From NCBI RefSeq assembly GCF_003589595.1, contig NW_020654422.1, positions 5,174,694 to 5,238,693 of the forward strand: a DNA stretch of 64,000 bases, in the 5' to 3' direction. Position 1 is the stretch's first letter. Every line of letters starts with the position of its first letter. Both the position numbers and the translations under genes were made by a program. Positions 52,978 to 63,991 of the stretch are shown piece by piece. This DNA is from Hyposmocoma kahamanoa (lineage: Eukaryota; Arthropoda; Insecta; Lepidoptera; Cosmopterigidae). The notes under the pieces were generated by a model that was given only the letters and a program-made list of their open reading frames with translations, was not told the DNA's origin and searched no databases.

Positions 52978-53049
52978 ACAAACTTTCAATTTTATAATAG
53001 TTTGTTATATATATCCTTTTATTTATATATCTTTAATTTAGCATAAAAG

Positions 53050-53215
53050 TTGTACATTTGTATAGATTTAGGTGGAGGGCAGCCTGGAGATCTGCAACAC
53101 AGGTTCTTCCTAGTGCAGACTCCAGCTCTCTCAAAGGTATGTAACTTGTAAACTTACTAAATGTACCTAAGTTGTAAACTTTGAAGAGAGAAATAAACAT
53201 TTTTGTATTTTGTAT
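53050..53215 (+). other. possible 3' end of a transcript or LINE
   Basis: A GC-richer block (gtggagggcagcctggagat, gcagactccagctctctcaa) is followed by a T/A-rich part and AATAAA (53192-53197), then ttttgtattttgtatttcat. This looks like a polyadenylated 3' end, possibly of an unidentified retroelement. No coding frame supports it. Confidence 0.3.
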
Positions 53216-55689
53216 TTCATTAATATAGATTCACCACTCTAATGAATATAACGAGTGTATTTTTAACGAATGATGAGTAATATTTTGCAACAGATACTTA
53301 CTTAAATAACTCAAAGGACTATTTCATAAAATAACTAATTAACACTTTTGCTTTATAGCAATATTGGATCAAACTGCAACAAGCGATGTACGACACGCAG
53401 AAACGAATTCATCAATAGATAAGAGGACTGTGACTATAGTGCCCCCTTTCCCATTTTTATGTGGCCCCTCGTAAAAAAGTTATGGCTGCAGGTACAAACG
53501 TTGTTTAAGGGTCTCGAACGTCAATAAAACGGCGGTAAATATATAAGGTTTTTATTAGATCATAGCACCATATTTCTCCACGGTGTACACAATAAAATGA
53601 GGTAATACTTGGTATTGAATTATTTTTCAGTAGTATTCCCTATAAACTTGCTAACTTTTGCCGGGTGCTTTATCGCTGTAAAAGGGTTTTATTCATAAAC
53701 AAGAGTAAAGCTTTGTTTATTTTTCTCATCTATAATACACCAGCTTAGTAGGTAGTTGAAAATGAAAAATGAAATACTTAAAGTTAAAATGTACAAATAC
53801 GATAAACGTAATAAACAAGTGCCTAATTCAACCGAAAAACTACAAACTGCATAATCATCAATTCACAATAAAAACTTCTCACAAAAGCTAAAACTTATCT
53901 ACATGCCACTAAGCTGTTTGATCTTCAGCTATGCAATAATTTACTAAAATATGCAAAACTTCACGCCAATTTAATATTAATCACTAAACAATTCGCGCCC
54001 CAGGACGAATACTCGACGACCTCAAAAGTTCGCTTTCAAATATTTCAATCATGCTCAAAATTATTTCAATAACACTGGGAGATTATGGTTCGGAGTTAGG
54101 TGGGGTCGGTCGCAACTAAGAATCTATTCATATTATTTTTAAATGTGCTAAAAGTAAATTGCCGTATTTTGAGGTATCCTCAGTCTGAGTAAGAGATGAC
54201 CCTGGTTCCTTTGCAACTTATGATAAGAATGGTCCAAAGGTTAAGGTTGAAGTGCTCTTGACTGTAAAAAGCATAGTATTTTCCACACTAAAACAGAGGA
54301 TACGAGTGTGACAAAATACAAACAAGAACGTCAGACAATCTATAGAAGCTACCAACGTTGCTAAACTAACAAAAGACAATAAGGCTAAAGAATAATCACT
54401 ATCACTCCATAATATGTATGTAGACAAATCAGTGAGTTAATTTTGTGTCTGTATATTACTCGTATTATGTTCGCGAACTTGTCCTTCACCTTTGGCATAT
54501 TTTACCGCCCCCTATTATCAATGAGGCCACTGACGCCCTTTTCCGACGGGCGAATAATGCGCGCGGCGCTTGAATCAGATCAACTTTTTACGACTCCCTA
54601 ATATAAATGGTCCGCATTCTTCTCTCAAACATTTTCTAAAGGATTGAATATTGTTTGATTAAATTTTGAGGTATCTAACGGCTGCCATTTTTTTATCTTA
54701 AATATCGGAAGAATTTAATAAAAGGCGCCTCATTTGCCGGCGTTATTTTTTGTTCATCTTTTAGAATATTTTACTCAATAATAAAACCTTTTAATTATCA
54801 TTTTTTTACGCCGGCTGTTCCTCGAACAGCGCTTATACGTAGGAATTGAGTGTAAAAATGTAAACTATTTTGATGATCAAGTTCAAGTTACTATTTATTT
54901 TATGCTAGATATTCACTATTATATTTCATTATTAAAACATTTTTAATAATGTTGTACTTGTAATGATGTACTGTTGCCTACGTCTATGCTGAGGACAACT
55001 GAGAGAGTAGGAACTTGTAACCTTAATTCATAATCTAAATGGTTATGTACTATAGCCTATCGTATACAAAACAGACAAACAAATTAGTTTAAACAACGAC
55101 TTTAAAGAGATGACACTACGATTTTCTGCTATGTCCGGCCATACCGACGACACTGCAATATCTGTCGCGACTGCATTATTCCACGAAGCCTGAAGAGATA
55201 GTAGAGCAAAACATCGTAAGTATTGAATTTAGCATAATGATTGTTAAACAAATAAAACTGATAAACGAGTTTAGTGTACCTCAAAATCCTTGTATGACTA
55301 TCTGTTCTTCCTAGAGCTCAAAACATTTGACTCAGAATAAAGTATGTTTCTCTTACCCGACCAAACCTATATGGATTCTTCACACAGTTCACAAATCTAT
55401 CATTGACGATATTATTCCCACCTGATCCACTCTGGATATTGCATAGCGCAATTTTTTGCTGATATTTTGAAAAAGTTGCAGATCGTAAACTATCCAGATT
55501 CCGATTTATAGTGCTGCCGTGTCGGCCAATGGCTCTCCAATGCAAAATAACTGCTGCTGTTTATTACCAACGCAGGAATTTTCAATGATTTCAAATTTTA
55601 TTCATTTTCTTTTATGATACCTGTTAAAATACAGGTATCATCAACTAGAATATACAGGGCAATACAAGGCTATGGGACATGGAGAGACA
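53216..55689. other. about 2.5 kb without recognised genes
   Basis: AT-rich. Two patches are GC-richer: 53425-53475 and 54500-54590 (gcccttttccgacgggcgaataatgcgcgcgg). The frames 54427-54218 and 55545-55318 (minus) have no known motif. No repeat shared with the window was seen. Confidence 0.35.
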
Positions 55690-55888
55690 GTACTTTTTCT
55701 TTATAGTAGGTACTAAGTGACGGGACGAACAGTTGTACGCCTGGTGGTAAAAAATACGCCTGTTCACAGCAGTTGCAGTGCCACTCAGGGCTTTAAATCG
55801 TAAAGATCTTAGGGGCACTGCCACTGAGACATAAGTTGACAAGTCCCATGTGCCTGTAAATTCACCAGCACCCTTGCTCTTCAATAAC
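55690..55888 (-). mobile_element. S1 element, partial
   Basis: Minus-sense: tgacgggacgaacagttgta, cagtgccactcagggcttta, gggcactgccactgagacat (about 15 bases deleted) and ttcaccagcacccttgctct, where it stops before the 5' third. Confidence 0.8.
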
Positions 55889-56699
55889 TACTGGTATTAC
55901 ACATATAAAATATTGTAGATAGAAAGAAGAATTAATATATTATCTTAATAAACTTAGTTACTAATAAGGAATGAATCCTTATAATTAACCCTTTCGATCG
56001 GCATCATTAAAAATGCTGTATTTTTTCTTTTTCTTTTACAATTTGCTCAGGACGATTACCAGATGACATTACTTACTTTTAAAAATAAAATAATGACTCC
56101 ATGAAGCAAAATATCCTATCTACAATATTTAAAACACTTTCCCTCCATGTCCTAAAGCAGTGTGACGCCTTGTACCTATAGTGTAAGACACCATAATCAC
56201 GAATCATGAAAAACTTGTAACGTGCAATATGAAATAGAAAAACTAACTAAAAATAAAAAAAAACTTTGAAGTGACATTATATTTTGCGTACCAATGGAGT
56301 AAACTCATGAAAAACTTATAACATATAATATAAAATAGAAAAAACAATGAAGTGACATATTTTTTGCATACCAATGGAGTAAAATCCGCAGAGGAAAATT
56401 ATAAAGCAAACATTTGTGCTCAGTTAATGTATTCCAGTTCATATTATTTACAGAACGGCCGAATAACGCCAGGTGGCGCCACTGTATCCCTATATTGAAT
56501 TTCAAATTTTTGTTTTTGCATATGTATGTAAATATGGTACAGATTAAACCTTTACGCAGTAAATAATGTTTAAGAAACTACTCTACTGCCTTGGAGATAA
56601 AAAGGTAATTAATTGATGTCGAACTAATTGAAGACCTTGGTGATCCAACAGCTTGCAACGATTCCCGGTAGGATCACTTTGGAAAATGAACTTACCTAA
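55889..56699. other. no recognised gene; a short local duplication
   Basis: Two similar phrases lie 75-110 bases apart (catgaaaaacttgtaacgtg at 56205 and catgaaaaacttataacata at 56307; agtgacattatattttgcgt and agtgacatattttttgcata), so a segment of roughly 80-100 bases is tandemly duplicated. Otherwise AT-rich. Confidence 0.5.
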
Positions 56700-56756
56700 A
56701 TTGGATTTGGTTTCTGAATTCTGAGTACACCAATACACCAATGTCAATACACCAGG

Positions 56757-57064
56757 AGTGATGTATTGACATCACATAGCATTGGCTCTGGTACTCATAG
56801 CACTAGATAATTCGCTAGTTTGAAGCCAGGTAATTGGGGTGACTGTTTAGCTTTCTGAGTAGACCCCAAAGTGATATCATTGCTACGGTACTCATAGCAC
56901 TAGATAATTCGCTAGTTTGAAGCCAGGTGTAATTGGTGCGGTTGTTTAGCGTTCTGAGTAAACCCGAGAGTGATGTCATTGCTTTGGTACTCATAGCACT
57001 AGATAATTCGCTAGCTTAAAGCCAGATAATTGGTATGACTGTTTAGCGTTCTAAGTAAACCCAC
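56757..57064. repeat. ~98-bp tandem repeat, three units
   Basis: The phrase ggtactcatagcactagata starts at 56790, 56887 and 56986, giving periods of 97 and 99. Each unit also holds attcgctagtttgaagcca, ggtaattggg and gactgtttagcgttctgagt. The first unit is preceded by a 10-12 base inverted pair (tgtcaatacac / gtattgaca, about 56741-56770). It abuts SINE-A copy e. Confidence 0.88.
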
Positions 57065-57218
57065 ACAATAACGCACACACTCAAAATAGCCAAAACCTGT
57101 GTCGCGGGTGCCATGGACACACACATAGACAACCACAAATTACCCAAACTCACGAGAAAAATAAATGTAGGCCATACAAATAGTTCTCCCGGCCCGGGAA
57201 TCGAACTTGCGACCTCTG
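57062..57218 (-). mobile_element. tRNA-headed SINE, family A, copy e, head truncated
   Basis: Shares the tail and body (aataacgcacacactcaaaa, gtcgcgggtgccatggacac, ctcccggcccgggaatcgaa) but stops at gacctctg. Mariner sequence begins directly at aaatttgacg. Confidence 0.83.
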
Positions 57219-57845
57219 AAATTTGACGCACCTTCGTTGAATTTGGTAAACATGGCATTGCATCAAGTGACACGATCCGTTTTCTGAGCCTCAGACAAAT
57301 TGTGTGAGACCCACCAAGAGCACAGCTTTTTCACACCAAAATGTTTGTGTAGTATTGATTGTATTTGACTCATGCCTATGCCTAAAGATGCCCGGATCTC
57401 ATGGTATATCACATGCTTGTCTGTTTTGATCATACGGCATACAGCATCGATCTGTTTGTTGTTCGCAGCAGTGGACGGGCAACTATCACGAAATTCCTCA
57501 CTGAGATTCACACGACCGCGTTTAATTTCTACAAACCAGCCATAAATAGTCGTCGTGCATGGTGCTTCATTGCCAGTTTGAAGCCGAGGGAAGCTCCGCT
57601 AAGCTGTTGAATTACACTTAAAGTCGTAGAAAATCGTACTACGAAAATTTTGACAAGATAAGTCCATGGTGATGCAGACAACCAATTTCTAAAATGACGC
57701 CACAATGTAAAAACAAGTGATAGTCAGATGAAACAAATTGTATTCTACAGCCAAAAAGTTCCATTTTCAAATGTTATAATTACTTTTTAAATATTGTTTA
57801 TGCAAGTGGCCAGTTCCAGAAACTTATAGTCCGCCCGAACGCCCT
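57219..57845 (-). mobile_element. mariner DNA transposon, 5' half only
   Basis: From aaatttgacg (57219-57228) to a degraded terminal repeat around ccagttccagaaacttatag (57810-57829). It contains the 5' UTR and N-terminal half of the transposase on the minus strand. It is the complement of the 3' half at 23994-24654. Confidence 0.85.
57225..57600 (-). pseudogene. mariner transposase, N-terminal half
   Basis: The minus frame has VNLSEEFRDSCPSTAANN, IDAVCRMIKTDKHVIYHEI, RASLGIGMSQIQSILHKHFG and the WVSHNLSEAQKTDRVT linker motif. This is the two-helix-turn-helix DNA-binding part of mariner. It ends in sequence just before the first catalytic aspartate (GDETW). No catalytic domain is present. Confidence 0.87.
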
Positions 57846-57889
57846 ATGTACCTTATTATTATTGTTATTATTAATGGGTGTGTGAAATT

Positions 57890-58192
57890 CTTTTTTTATG
57901 ATATCAAGTGACGGGACAAAGAAGTCGTGCGTTTGGTGGAAAGCGACGCGCCTGTCCATAACAGTCACAGTGCTAGCCAGAGCTTTATGTCACAATGATC
58001 TGAGGGGCACTCGCACTGCGTCGGCACCCTAGGACATAAGTTAACAAGTTTCATGTGCCTGTGATTTCACCAGCACCCTTAACCTTCGTAACCGGAACGC
58101 AGTAATAATCACATTACTGCTTGGCGATAGAAATAGGTAAGGTGGCAGTACTTCCCCGTACGAACTCTCACAAGGAGGTCTATTGCTACTTA
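57890..58192 (-). mobile_element. S1 SINE-like element
   Basis: Complete minus-sense copy: T-run, atcaagtgacgggacaaaga, gatctgaggggcactcgcac, cacattactgcttggcgata, ggtggcagtacttccccgta and aggaggtctattgct. Confidence 0.85.
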
Positions 58193-58221
58193 ATAATAAT
58201 AATCACATACATTTAAAATTG

Positions 58222-58402
58222 AACATCATCATCAACACATTTATACGTCCCACTGCCGGGCACAGGTCTCCTCTCAGGCGAGGGTTTAGGTCATAGTCCA
58301 CCACACTGGCCTAATATTGGTTGGGGAGTCAACACACTTTCCGAGTGTTGTGAACATTCTTCAATGTGTAGGTTTATTTATGACATTTTTCTTCACTGGA
58401 AT
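58222..58402 (-). mobile_element. tRNA-type SINE, family D, truncated
   Basis: Complement of the copy at 4465: catcatcatcaacacattta (GAT-type tail), tacgtcccactgccgggcac, ggtctcctctcaggcgaggg, cactggcctaatattggttg and ttttcttcactgg. The tRNA head is missing. Confidence 0.78.
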
Positions 58403-58895
58403 AATTAATACAGATTTAATAAAGGTGTTTTTACAAACCTTTGATACAAACTAAACCAGATAAGTCTAAACAATTCACTAACCCACTATAGCTAAGAAAA
58501 GAGTAGATAGTGCAATTGTACATGTAATTCTAAATATACTGGTTTAAATTCTATACACTGTGACTATTGTAAGGTAATTACGTTGAACGCAGAATCGGTA
58601 TTCGATTCCGTTAAAACAAGCTCACTGAATTAAACGCCTACAACCGCCGCCGTGTGGTTACGATAACTTTAAGGGTTTATAGGGTAAAAACTTTTAACAT
58701 TGGGAAAATCTATAGAGAGTTTTCGCAAGATTAAGCTTAAATTCAAATGTTATTATAACCATTCTTTTTAGGCAGTTGACAGACACGTTGATGCCTGTCG
58801 CTACGACATACGTGACTTTAGGTCGCAATGACTTATGTAAATCAATGCAACAGAACAGATAGCCAAAAGGAGCCAAAGGCTTCTCGAATAGCAAC
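58403..58895. other. no recognised feature
   Basis: AT-rich; frames here are short and without motif. Confidence 0.35.
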
Positions 58896-58898
58896 CGC

Positions 58899-59090
58899 AT
58901 GCCGGAAGATGCAGTATGGGTAGACCATTCACGGTGGACCGATAACCTGGTGAAGGTTGCAGAAACCCGCTGGATGCAGGTAGGGCAAGACCGGTCTTCA
59001 TGGCGATCTTTGGGGAAAATCCATGAGCTAGCTTGGAAAAAAATATTGGAGTCTCAAAGAAATTATGAAAAATATAAGTATGTATAAAGA
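58899..59090 (+). pseudogene. RTE-type LINE, C-terminal end (first copy)
   Basis: The plus frame reads DHSRWTDNLVKVAETRWMQV, then GQDRSSWRSLGKIHELAW and a stop. RTE/BovB pol proteins end with RW.DD..K.AG..WM..AQDR..W..LGE, so this is the extreme C-terminus. Only about 60 codons remain. Confidence 0.78.
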
Positions 59091-59099
59091 GAAACGTAT

Positions 59100-59465
59100 A
59101 TGAGACAGCGATACTACCTTGCTTAACATATAGTTGGCCAACATGGTCTTTCAGAAAAAAAGACGAAGAAAGAGTGGAAATCTGCTAGTGGAAGATGGAG
59201 CGAAGTTTACTTTAAAAGATCAGAGAAAATTAAAAATTATAAGAAAAAAAACAAAACTACGGGATGTAACAGAAAGAATACGCCAACTAAAATGGAAATG
59301 GTCAGGTCATATCTGTAGGTTAGACTACACCAGATGGACAAAAATTATCACAAAATGGATCCCAATAGCCGGAAAAAGATGTCAAGGTAGTCAAAAAAAG
59401 ATGGAGAGATATTTTCATAGACAAAATCGGAGCGGAATGGATGACTAACGCGAAAGAAAGAAAAG
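59100..59465 (+). pseudogene. RTE-type LINE, C-terminal end (second copy)
   Basis: A second, different RTE terminus: IIRKKTKLRDVTERIRQLKW, KWSGHICRLDYTRWTKIITK, WIPIAGKRCQGSQKKMERYF and RSGMDD with a stop. The K.KW.WAGH.AR...RW...V..W.P..GKR..GRP pattern is diagnostic of the RTE group. It overlaps the first copy in protein coordinates, so two insertions (or two families) lie side by side. Confidence 0.82.
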
Positions 59466-59477
59466 AGTGGAGAAATT

Positions 59478-60015
59478 TTTTTTATAGATATAAGTGCGCA
59501 TTTCACCTCCATCTCACCTAATGGAAAGTACACACCTAAATAATGCCTATTCACTCTCGCCTCGAAAAGGCTCATGTAATAACGTTCACGAAACAAGTCT
59601 GCAGGCAGGACATTCTACTCCATAGCCGTTCGCCATATAAATGTAGAAGCATAACGCTTCATGCGAATCTTCGGAATATCCACAACATAGGGATGAAACC
59701 CAAGCCTACGCCTAGTCCCCCGGTGATGGAAAGGGGAAGGCGGAATTAAATCGTGTAATTCAATCGCACACTCTCCGTGATATAAGCTATAAAATACCGA
59801 TAAGCAGGCAACTTTACCGCGGCGTTCAAGGCTCTGCAGCTTCGCCTCCACTAATTCCGAGTCACCTATAAGCCTCTTGCCACGATTGTCAATTGAATCC
59901 AAAGTGGCCAGTTGATATGTAGCAGAGACATCCTAAAAGTGGCAGCAGTACTGCATGCACGACCGGACTTGTGCTTGGTACAGCTGATGCAACTGTCCCG
60001 GTGTAGAGATTTAGG
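59478..60015 (-). mobile_element. 3' end of family J LINE (subfamily 2)
   Basis: Minus-strand pol C-terminus: LDSIDNRGKRLIGDSEL, SLERRGKVACLSVFYSLYHG, ECAIELHDLIPPSPFHHRGT, RRRLGFHPYVVDIPKIRMKR and TFIWRTAME, followed by a stop where the WNSLPA tryptophan should be, then LPADLFRERY and VNRHYLGVY. The UTR (ggcgagagtgaataggcatt, gatggaggtgaaatgcgcac) ends at an A-tail, seen as T-run 59477-59483. Confidence 0.87.
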
Positions 60016-60759
60016 ATGGCCTACACCGCAGAAACGACTACATATTTAATTAATTAGTTTAAGATTTTTCTTTCTTTTTCCATTTTAAAAATATATGTGT
60101 CATGATCAAAGATCGAAATACACAAAATACATTTATCTATATTTCAAAGAAGTTATATACGTATGGACATATATGGATACCCCGAAATCATTGTACTAAA
60201 ATATACTAAATATAATAAGTTATTGTACTTATTGTATTTTGTTCCGTATTTTTGATGTATAACAAATAAGAAAATTTCCTCTTCCATTCAAAATCCATTC
60301 TTTCTGTTATTATTTGAAGTTTACGTAAATAATAATAATGGCAAGTATTGTGCGTCACTTATATCGGGTGGCCGCAGTGTATAAAATTAACAATAGATTT
60401 CTTAACTAAATGAATTTAAACTACGTCAAAAGTAAGAAGCGTTGGGCCCTTAGACTATGGAAACTAAATAATTTTCTCAGCGGTCACGTTGTAACGCACG
60501 GGGCGCATGTCTCTGCTGCGGATGCAGTGCGTTCACCTGATGTTATAGTTGTTCAAATATCTGGATACATAACACGCCGGTTAATAATAATATATCAAAT
60601 AAAAGAAGACGAAATGAGCTCTTATTAACATAGCTAGGTACGCACTTATGTGGTCTGTGGTACACACCATACTGCATTTACTTGATTTCGATCCGCAAAT
60701 CTGGTTAAAACCAGCCAATAGGTTGAGAAGAGAAAAACAGGATAAATTTACATTTAATA
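60016..60759. other. no recognised feature
   Basis: AT-rich; 60430-60550 is GC-richer (gcgttgggcccttagact, gtaacgcacggggcgcatgt) with a 72-codon frame and no motif. Confidence 0.3.
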
Positions 60760-60786
60760 TAATAAATCCGGAAAAATAGTTTCATT
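60760..60786 (+). repeat. R3 terminal fragment
   Basis: aataaatccggaaaaatagt followed by ttcatttcc, the 3' end of R3. Confidence 0.5.
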
Positions 60787-60837
60787 TCCTATTTAATATA
60801 ATAATTTATTTTCTGATAAAGTTAAATTTATTTTTCT

Positions 60838-60945
60838 GTGTGCCTGTAATTTCACCAGCATCAAAACCGGAACGCAGTAATGCTGACATTACTGCTTGGC
60901 GGCAGAAATAACTATTTCCCAAGGAGTTCTGCTGCTACTAACTAG
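60838..60945 (-). mobile_element. S1 element, 5' portion
   Basis: Minus-sense: tgtgcctgtaatttcaccag, gacattactgcttggcggca and gagttctgctgctactaac, with about 30 bases deleted before the end. Confidence 0.78.
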
Positions 60946-63112
60946 TCCTCGCTAATGGAACTGAACAGGATGATAGAATCTCATAGAACGCGTAGGTATA
61001 CTACACAAAATATCACAATTGGTCGTGATAATGTAGATTACCGTTTATGATGTTTACAATACACTATATCAAATTTTTTTCGGTGAATATTTATGGGTAA
61101 TAGATGGTGTTCCTTTGGCCCGGCTCCCGCTGATGGTAAGGCATGGCAAAAAATTCTTAAGCATACCTACATTCAAGCGCACACTGACGTCAATTATACC
61201 TCGGTAACCTTAGGCAAGACGAAGCATACCGTCGCGACATTGTGCTCGCGCCTAGTTTGTCTATAAATCAGACATGACGTTGCAAGTTGGTTTATTACTT
61301 ACTTGTTGTATATTTAAATATTCCAAGGAGTAGATTTTAGGTGAATAACCTTCGGAAGCCTGCGAGGCTATCCGGTAACTGCCGGCATGGTATCTCTGAG
61401 CTAACCGCAGCTTTGTTTTTGTAACTACGACCATTATAATATTTAAATTTCAACTGTAATGTCATAATGTTAAGACATATTCTATTCTGTATTACGATTT
61501 ACTTAAAAACTCCCTACCGTGCCGTCCCGACTGAACAAAACCAACCAACACGTGTCAAAATTTAAGCAATTTTCCACATTCAATTGTTACTTGATTCAGA
61601 GTCGAAAACTTCATTACTTGTTTTAAAAAGATAAATAATTAAAACTGCGTTCTATAAAAATTATTTTGGCCGAATAAATAGTTAATAACACAATTACTAA
61701 TTCATTAGTATTAATGAATACACACGCGAGCTTTAAGTACGATATAATAAGTCACAAGATAATCATATTGTCTCTACATTATAGTCCTTGTCAGATTTCT
61801 CTGCTAACGAGCAATCTCCATGTAAATATGATGTATCTCATGCAACACTTAATTCTCAATCTTAACTTCTCAGATGTCTTAACATATTAGGATTATCTTC
61901 ACACCCTTGGTGTATTAAGGCCACATCAGCAAAATGACAACTTTTCAATAGATAGTTTAAAGATTCTAGAACCGAAATTGTCGATAACGTTTTATACTTA
62001 AATAGGTGAGTTATAGAATTTCACATACTTTATTTATTTCATGTAATTCATATTGTTTTTACGACTTTCTTGTGATAAAAGCACTTTTGACGTATGATCA
62101 GGTGTAGGTTTATTTTACCAATGGAACTTGCAATTTTTCGCCCACTTTCCTTTTTTAAATTCTTTCACCTGACACAGGTACATAGAATTCCAGATTTTTC
62201 TTGCGCGCCAAAGAATTGTCGTTTTCTAAAGTTTACTACAAATTTTTTCTGCATGTTTTTCGATATCTTTTACTGAAGAAAATACTGAAGTTTATAAAAG
62301 CGCTATTTTATAGATAACTTAAGTAATTTCGTCTAAAAAGCATCGTTTTTGTGACAAATCATGGGCCGATGTCGAACACGCTAGTGACATGAGGACAAGA
62401 GTTATCCCGTGATATTTATGATCTTTATGTTCAATTGACTAGTTTTTATAGGAAAATAAATTGAAAGCCATGGCTAGGACGACACCGCACACTCCTAAAA
62501 TTAAATGTCAAAAAACTAGACATACAGGTAACATTTGTGTCTCTTCTGGGGTCTGGGTTAGATAATGTTGCCATAAAAATATAGAAAACAAAAGTATCTC
62601 AAGCAATTTGTTTTTACTGTATAATACCAGCGTATTAGAATTTTTACGGCATGTAAGTTTCGCCATTAGCGGTTACCTCGAGAATCTGTTGAATAGGTAT
62701 TTTTTTAGAACTTTTTAGTGGTGCGGAGAAAAAATGTTTGAGAATCTTTTCTTATCAACTAAGGAGTGAAGAGAAGAATATATGCAGTCCTTAAAATATC
62801 TATTTCGCCTGGTATTATGACTGTGTGTGGTTTTAAAGTACCTCTACACCGGTGTTTTATTTAATTGGATATTTGAAGCAGTGCTCTGTGCGCTTAACTA
62901 TGAAATTTACGAGCACGATTGAAATCTTTCCATGAGAAGCACATGGTATAATATGATTAAGTAGGTACCATGAAGACCACAGCAGCTGAAACAACTAGAT
63001 GGGCGCTATGCTCGATAGTAACTTTCATTACGTGTGCAGTCGTCGTACAGAAAGAATCGGATTCAGAAAAAAAAAAACATTTTAAATTAGTATGTATCTC
63101 CTCCTCCTTAAC
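60946..63112. other. about 2.2 kb without recognised features
   Basis: AT-rich. 61110-61420 is GC-richer (ttggcccggctcccgctgat, gactgccggcatggtatct-like segments) and contains one perfect tgacgtca palindrome (61185-61192), which may be chance. No repeat shared with the window was noticed. Confidence 0.35.
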
Positions 63113-63165
63113 AAATTCAAATTCAAATTCAAATTCAAATTCAAATTCAAATTCAAATTCAAAAT
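63113..63165. repeat. (AATTCA)n microsatellite at a LINE 3' end
   Basis: Eight to nine six-base units, read as attcaa on the plus strand. It forms the 3' terminus of the minus-strand LINE that follows. Confidence 0.93.
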
Positions 63166-63366
63166 AATCTTTATTTCATAGGTAAGCATTATTACACTTG
63201 AAATCGTCACAATGGTTAAACTCTACCGCTCATTCGTAAGGCAGATTCCCCTGAGAAGAATGAGCAAAAAACTCTGGGAGTTGCTCTTTGTAAATAACAT
63301 TTAGAACATTTTTTTTTTATTTGAACCATCAGAGATCGAGACTACCTCCATGAGCTAAACGGGCTA

Positions 63367-63991
63367 CTACCACGGATTTTTGTCATCCAAGTACGCAGAA
63401 GTTGTATAATAACCTTTAGTATAAAGTTTTTGTTTCACTATAGTTTCCATAGTTCCGTAGTAGTTATCAACCGAAATCTTGTTATAGAAGCGTATACATT
63501 GCCCCTTAAATGATTTTTTGACTTTGTGAAGACGACTATCAATAAAAGCTACTTTATTTCTATTCCTCGTATTAATGTTATGTCTGTCACTATTTGTCAT
63601 AAAGAAGTTACTATTCCTTTTAACATAAATTACATTTTCATAAATGTACTGTGACGCTAGTGTAAGAACGTTAATTTCCTTTAATTTATCTCTCAAAGAT
63701 GCTTTGGGACCCAGATTGTAAATTGCCCTAACTGCACGTTTCTGCAGGACAAAGATTAACTACAATGTTTCTAACTACAATGTTTGTAACCGTCTCTCTA
63801 ACATTGGGTAATGTAAATTTCACACAATTTGTTTTTTTCTCATTAAGAAGTAGGTTATTAACAGCAAACCAATCAACTACTATAGATATAGCATTGTTCA
63901 CATCGTCGTAGGAACATTGGTGCCTTTTAACTTTAAATAATAAGGAAGTATCATCAGCAAACAATACTATCTCATATTTTATACCCTCCAT
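63367..63991 (-). pseudogene. CR1-type reverse transcriptase, internally deleted
   Basis: The first part (63991-63728) has KYEIVLFADDTSLLFKV (catalytic FADD, about 63938-63962), VVDWFAVNNLLLNEKKTNCV and TVTNIVVRN. It then jumps, with loss of the GI.LD and YG...WG regions, to VLQKRAVRAIYNLGPKASLR (about 63750-63690). The rest is KLKEINVLTLASQYIYENVI, HNINTRNRNKVAFIDSRL and FYNKISVDNY, ending at a stop at 63367. Catalytic residues are kept in the visible part but the deletion inactivates it. Confidence 0.87.

Noticed and set aside
52753..53041. Frames across the CA repeat on both strands
   Set aside because: Repetitive HTHT and CVCV peptides produced by the microsatellite.
61185..61192. Perfect tgacgtca (CRE-like) palindrome
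   Set aside because: A single 8-base site is expected by chance in 64 kb and nothing around it supports a promoter.
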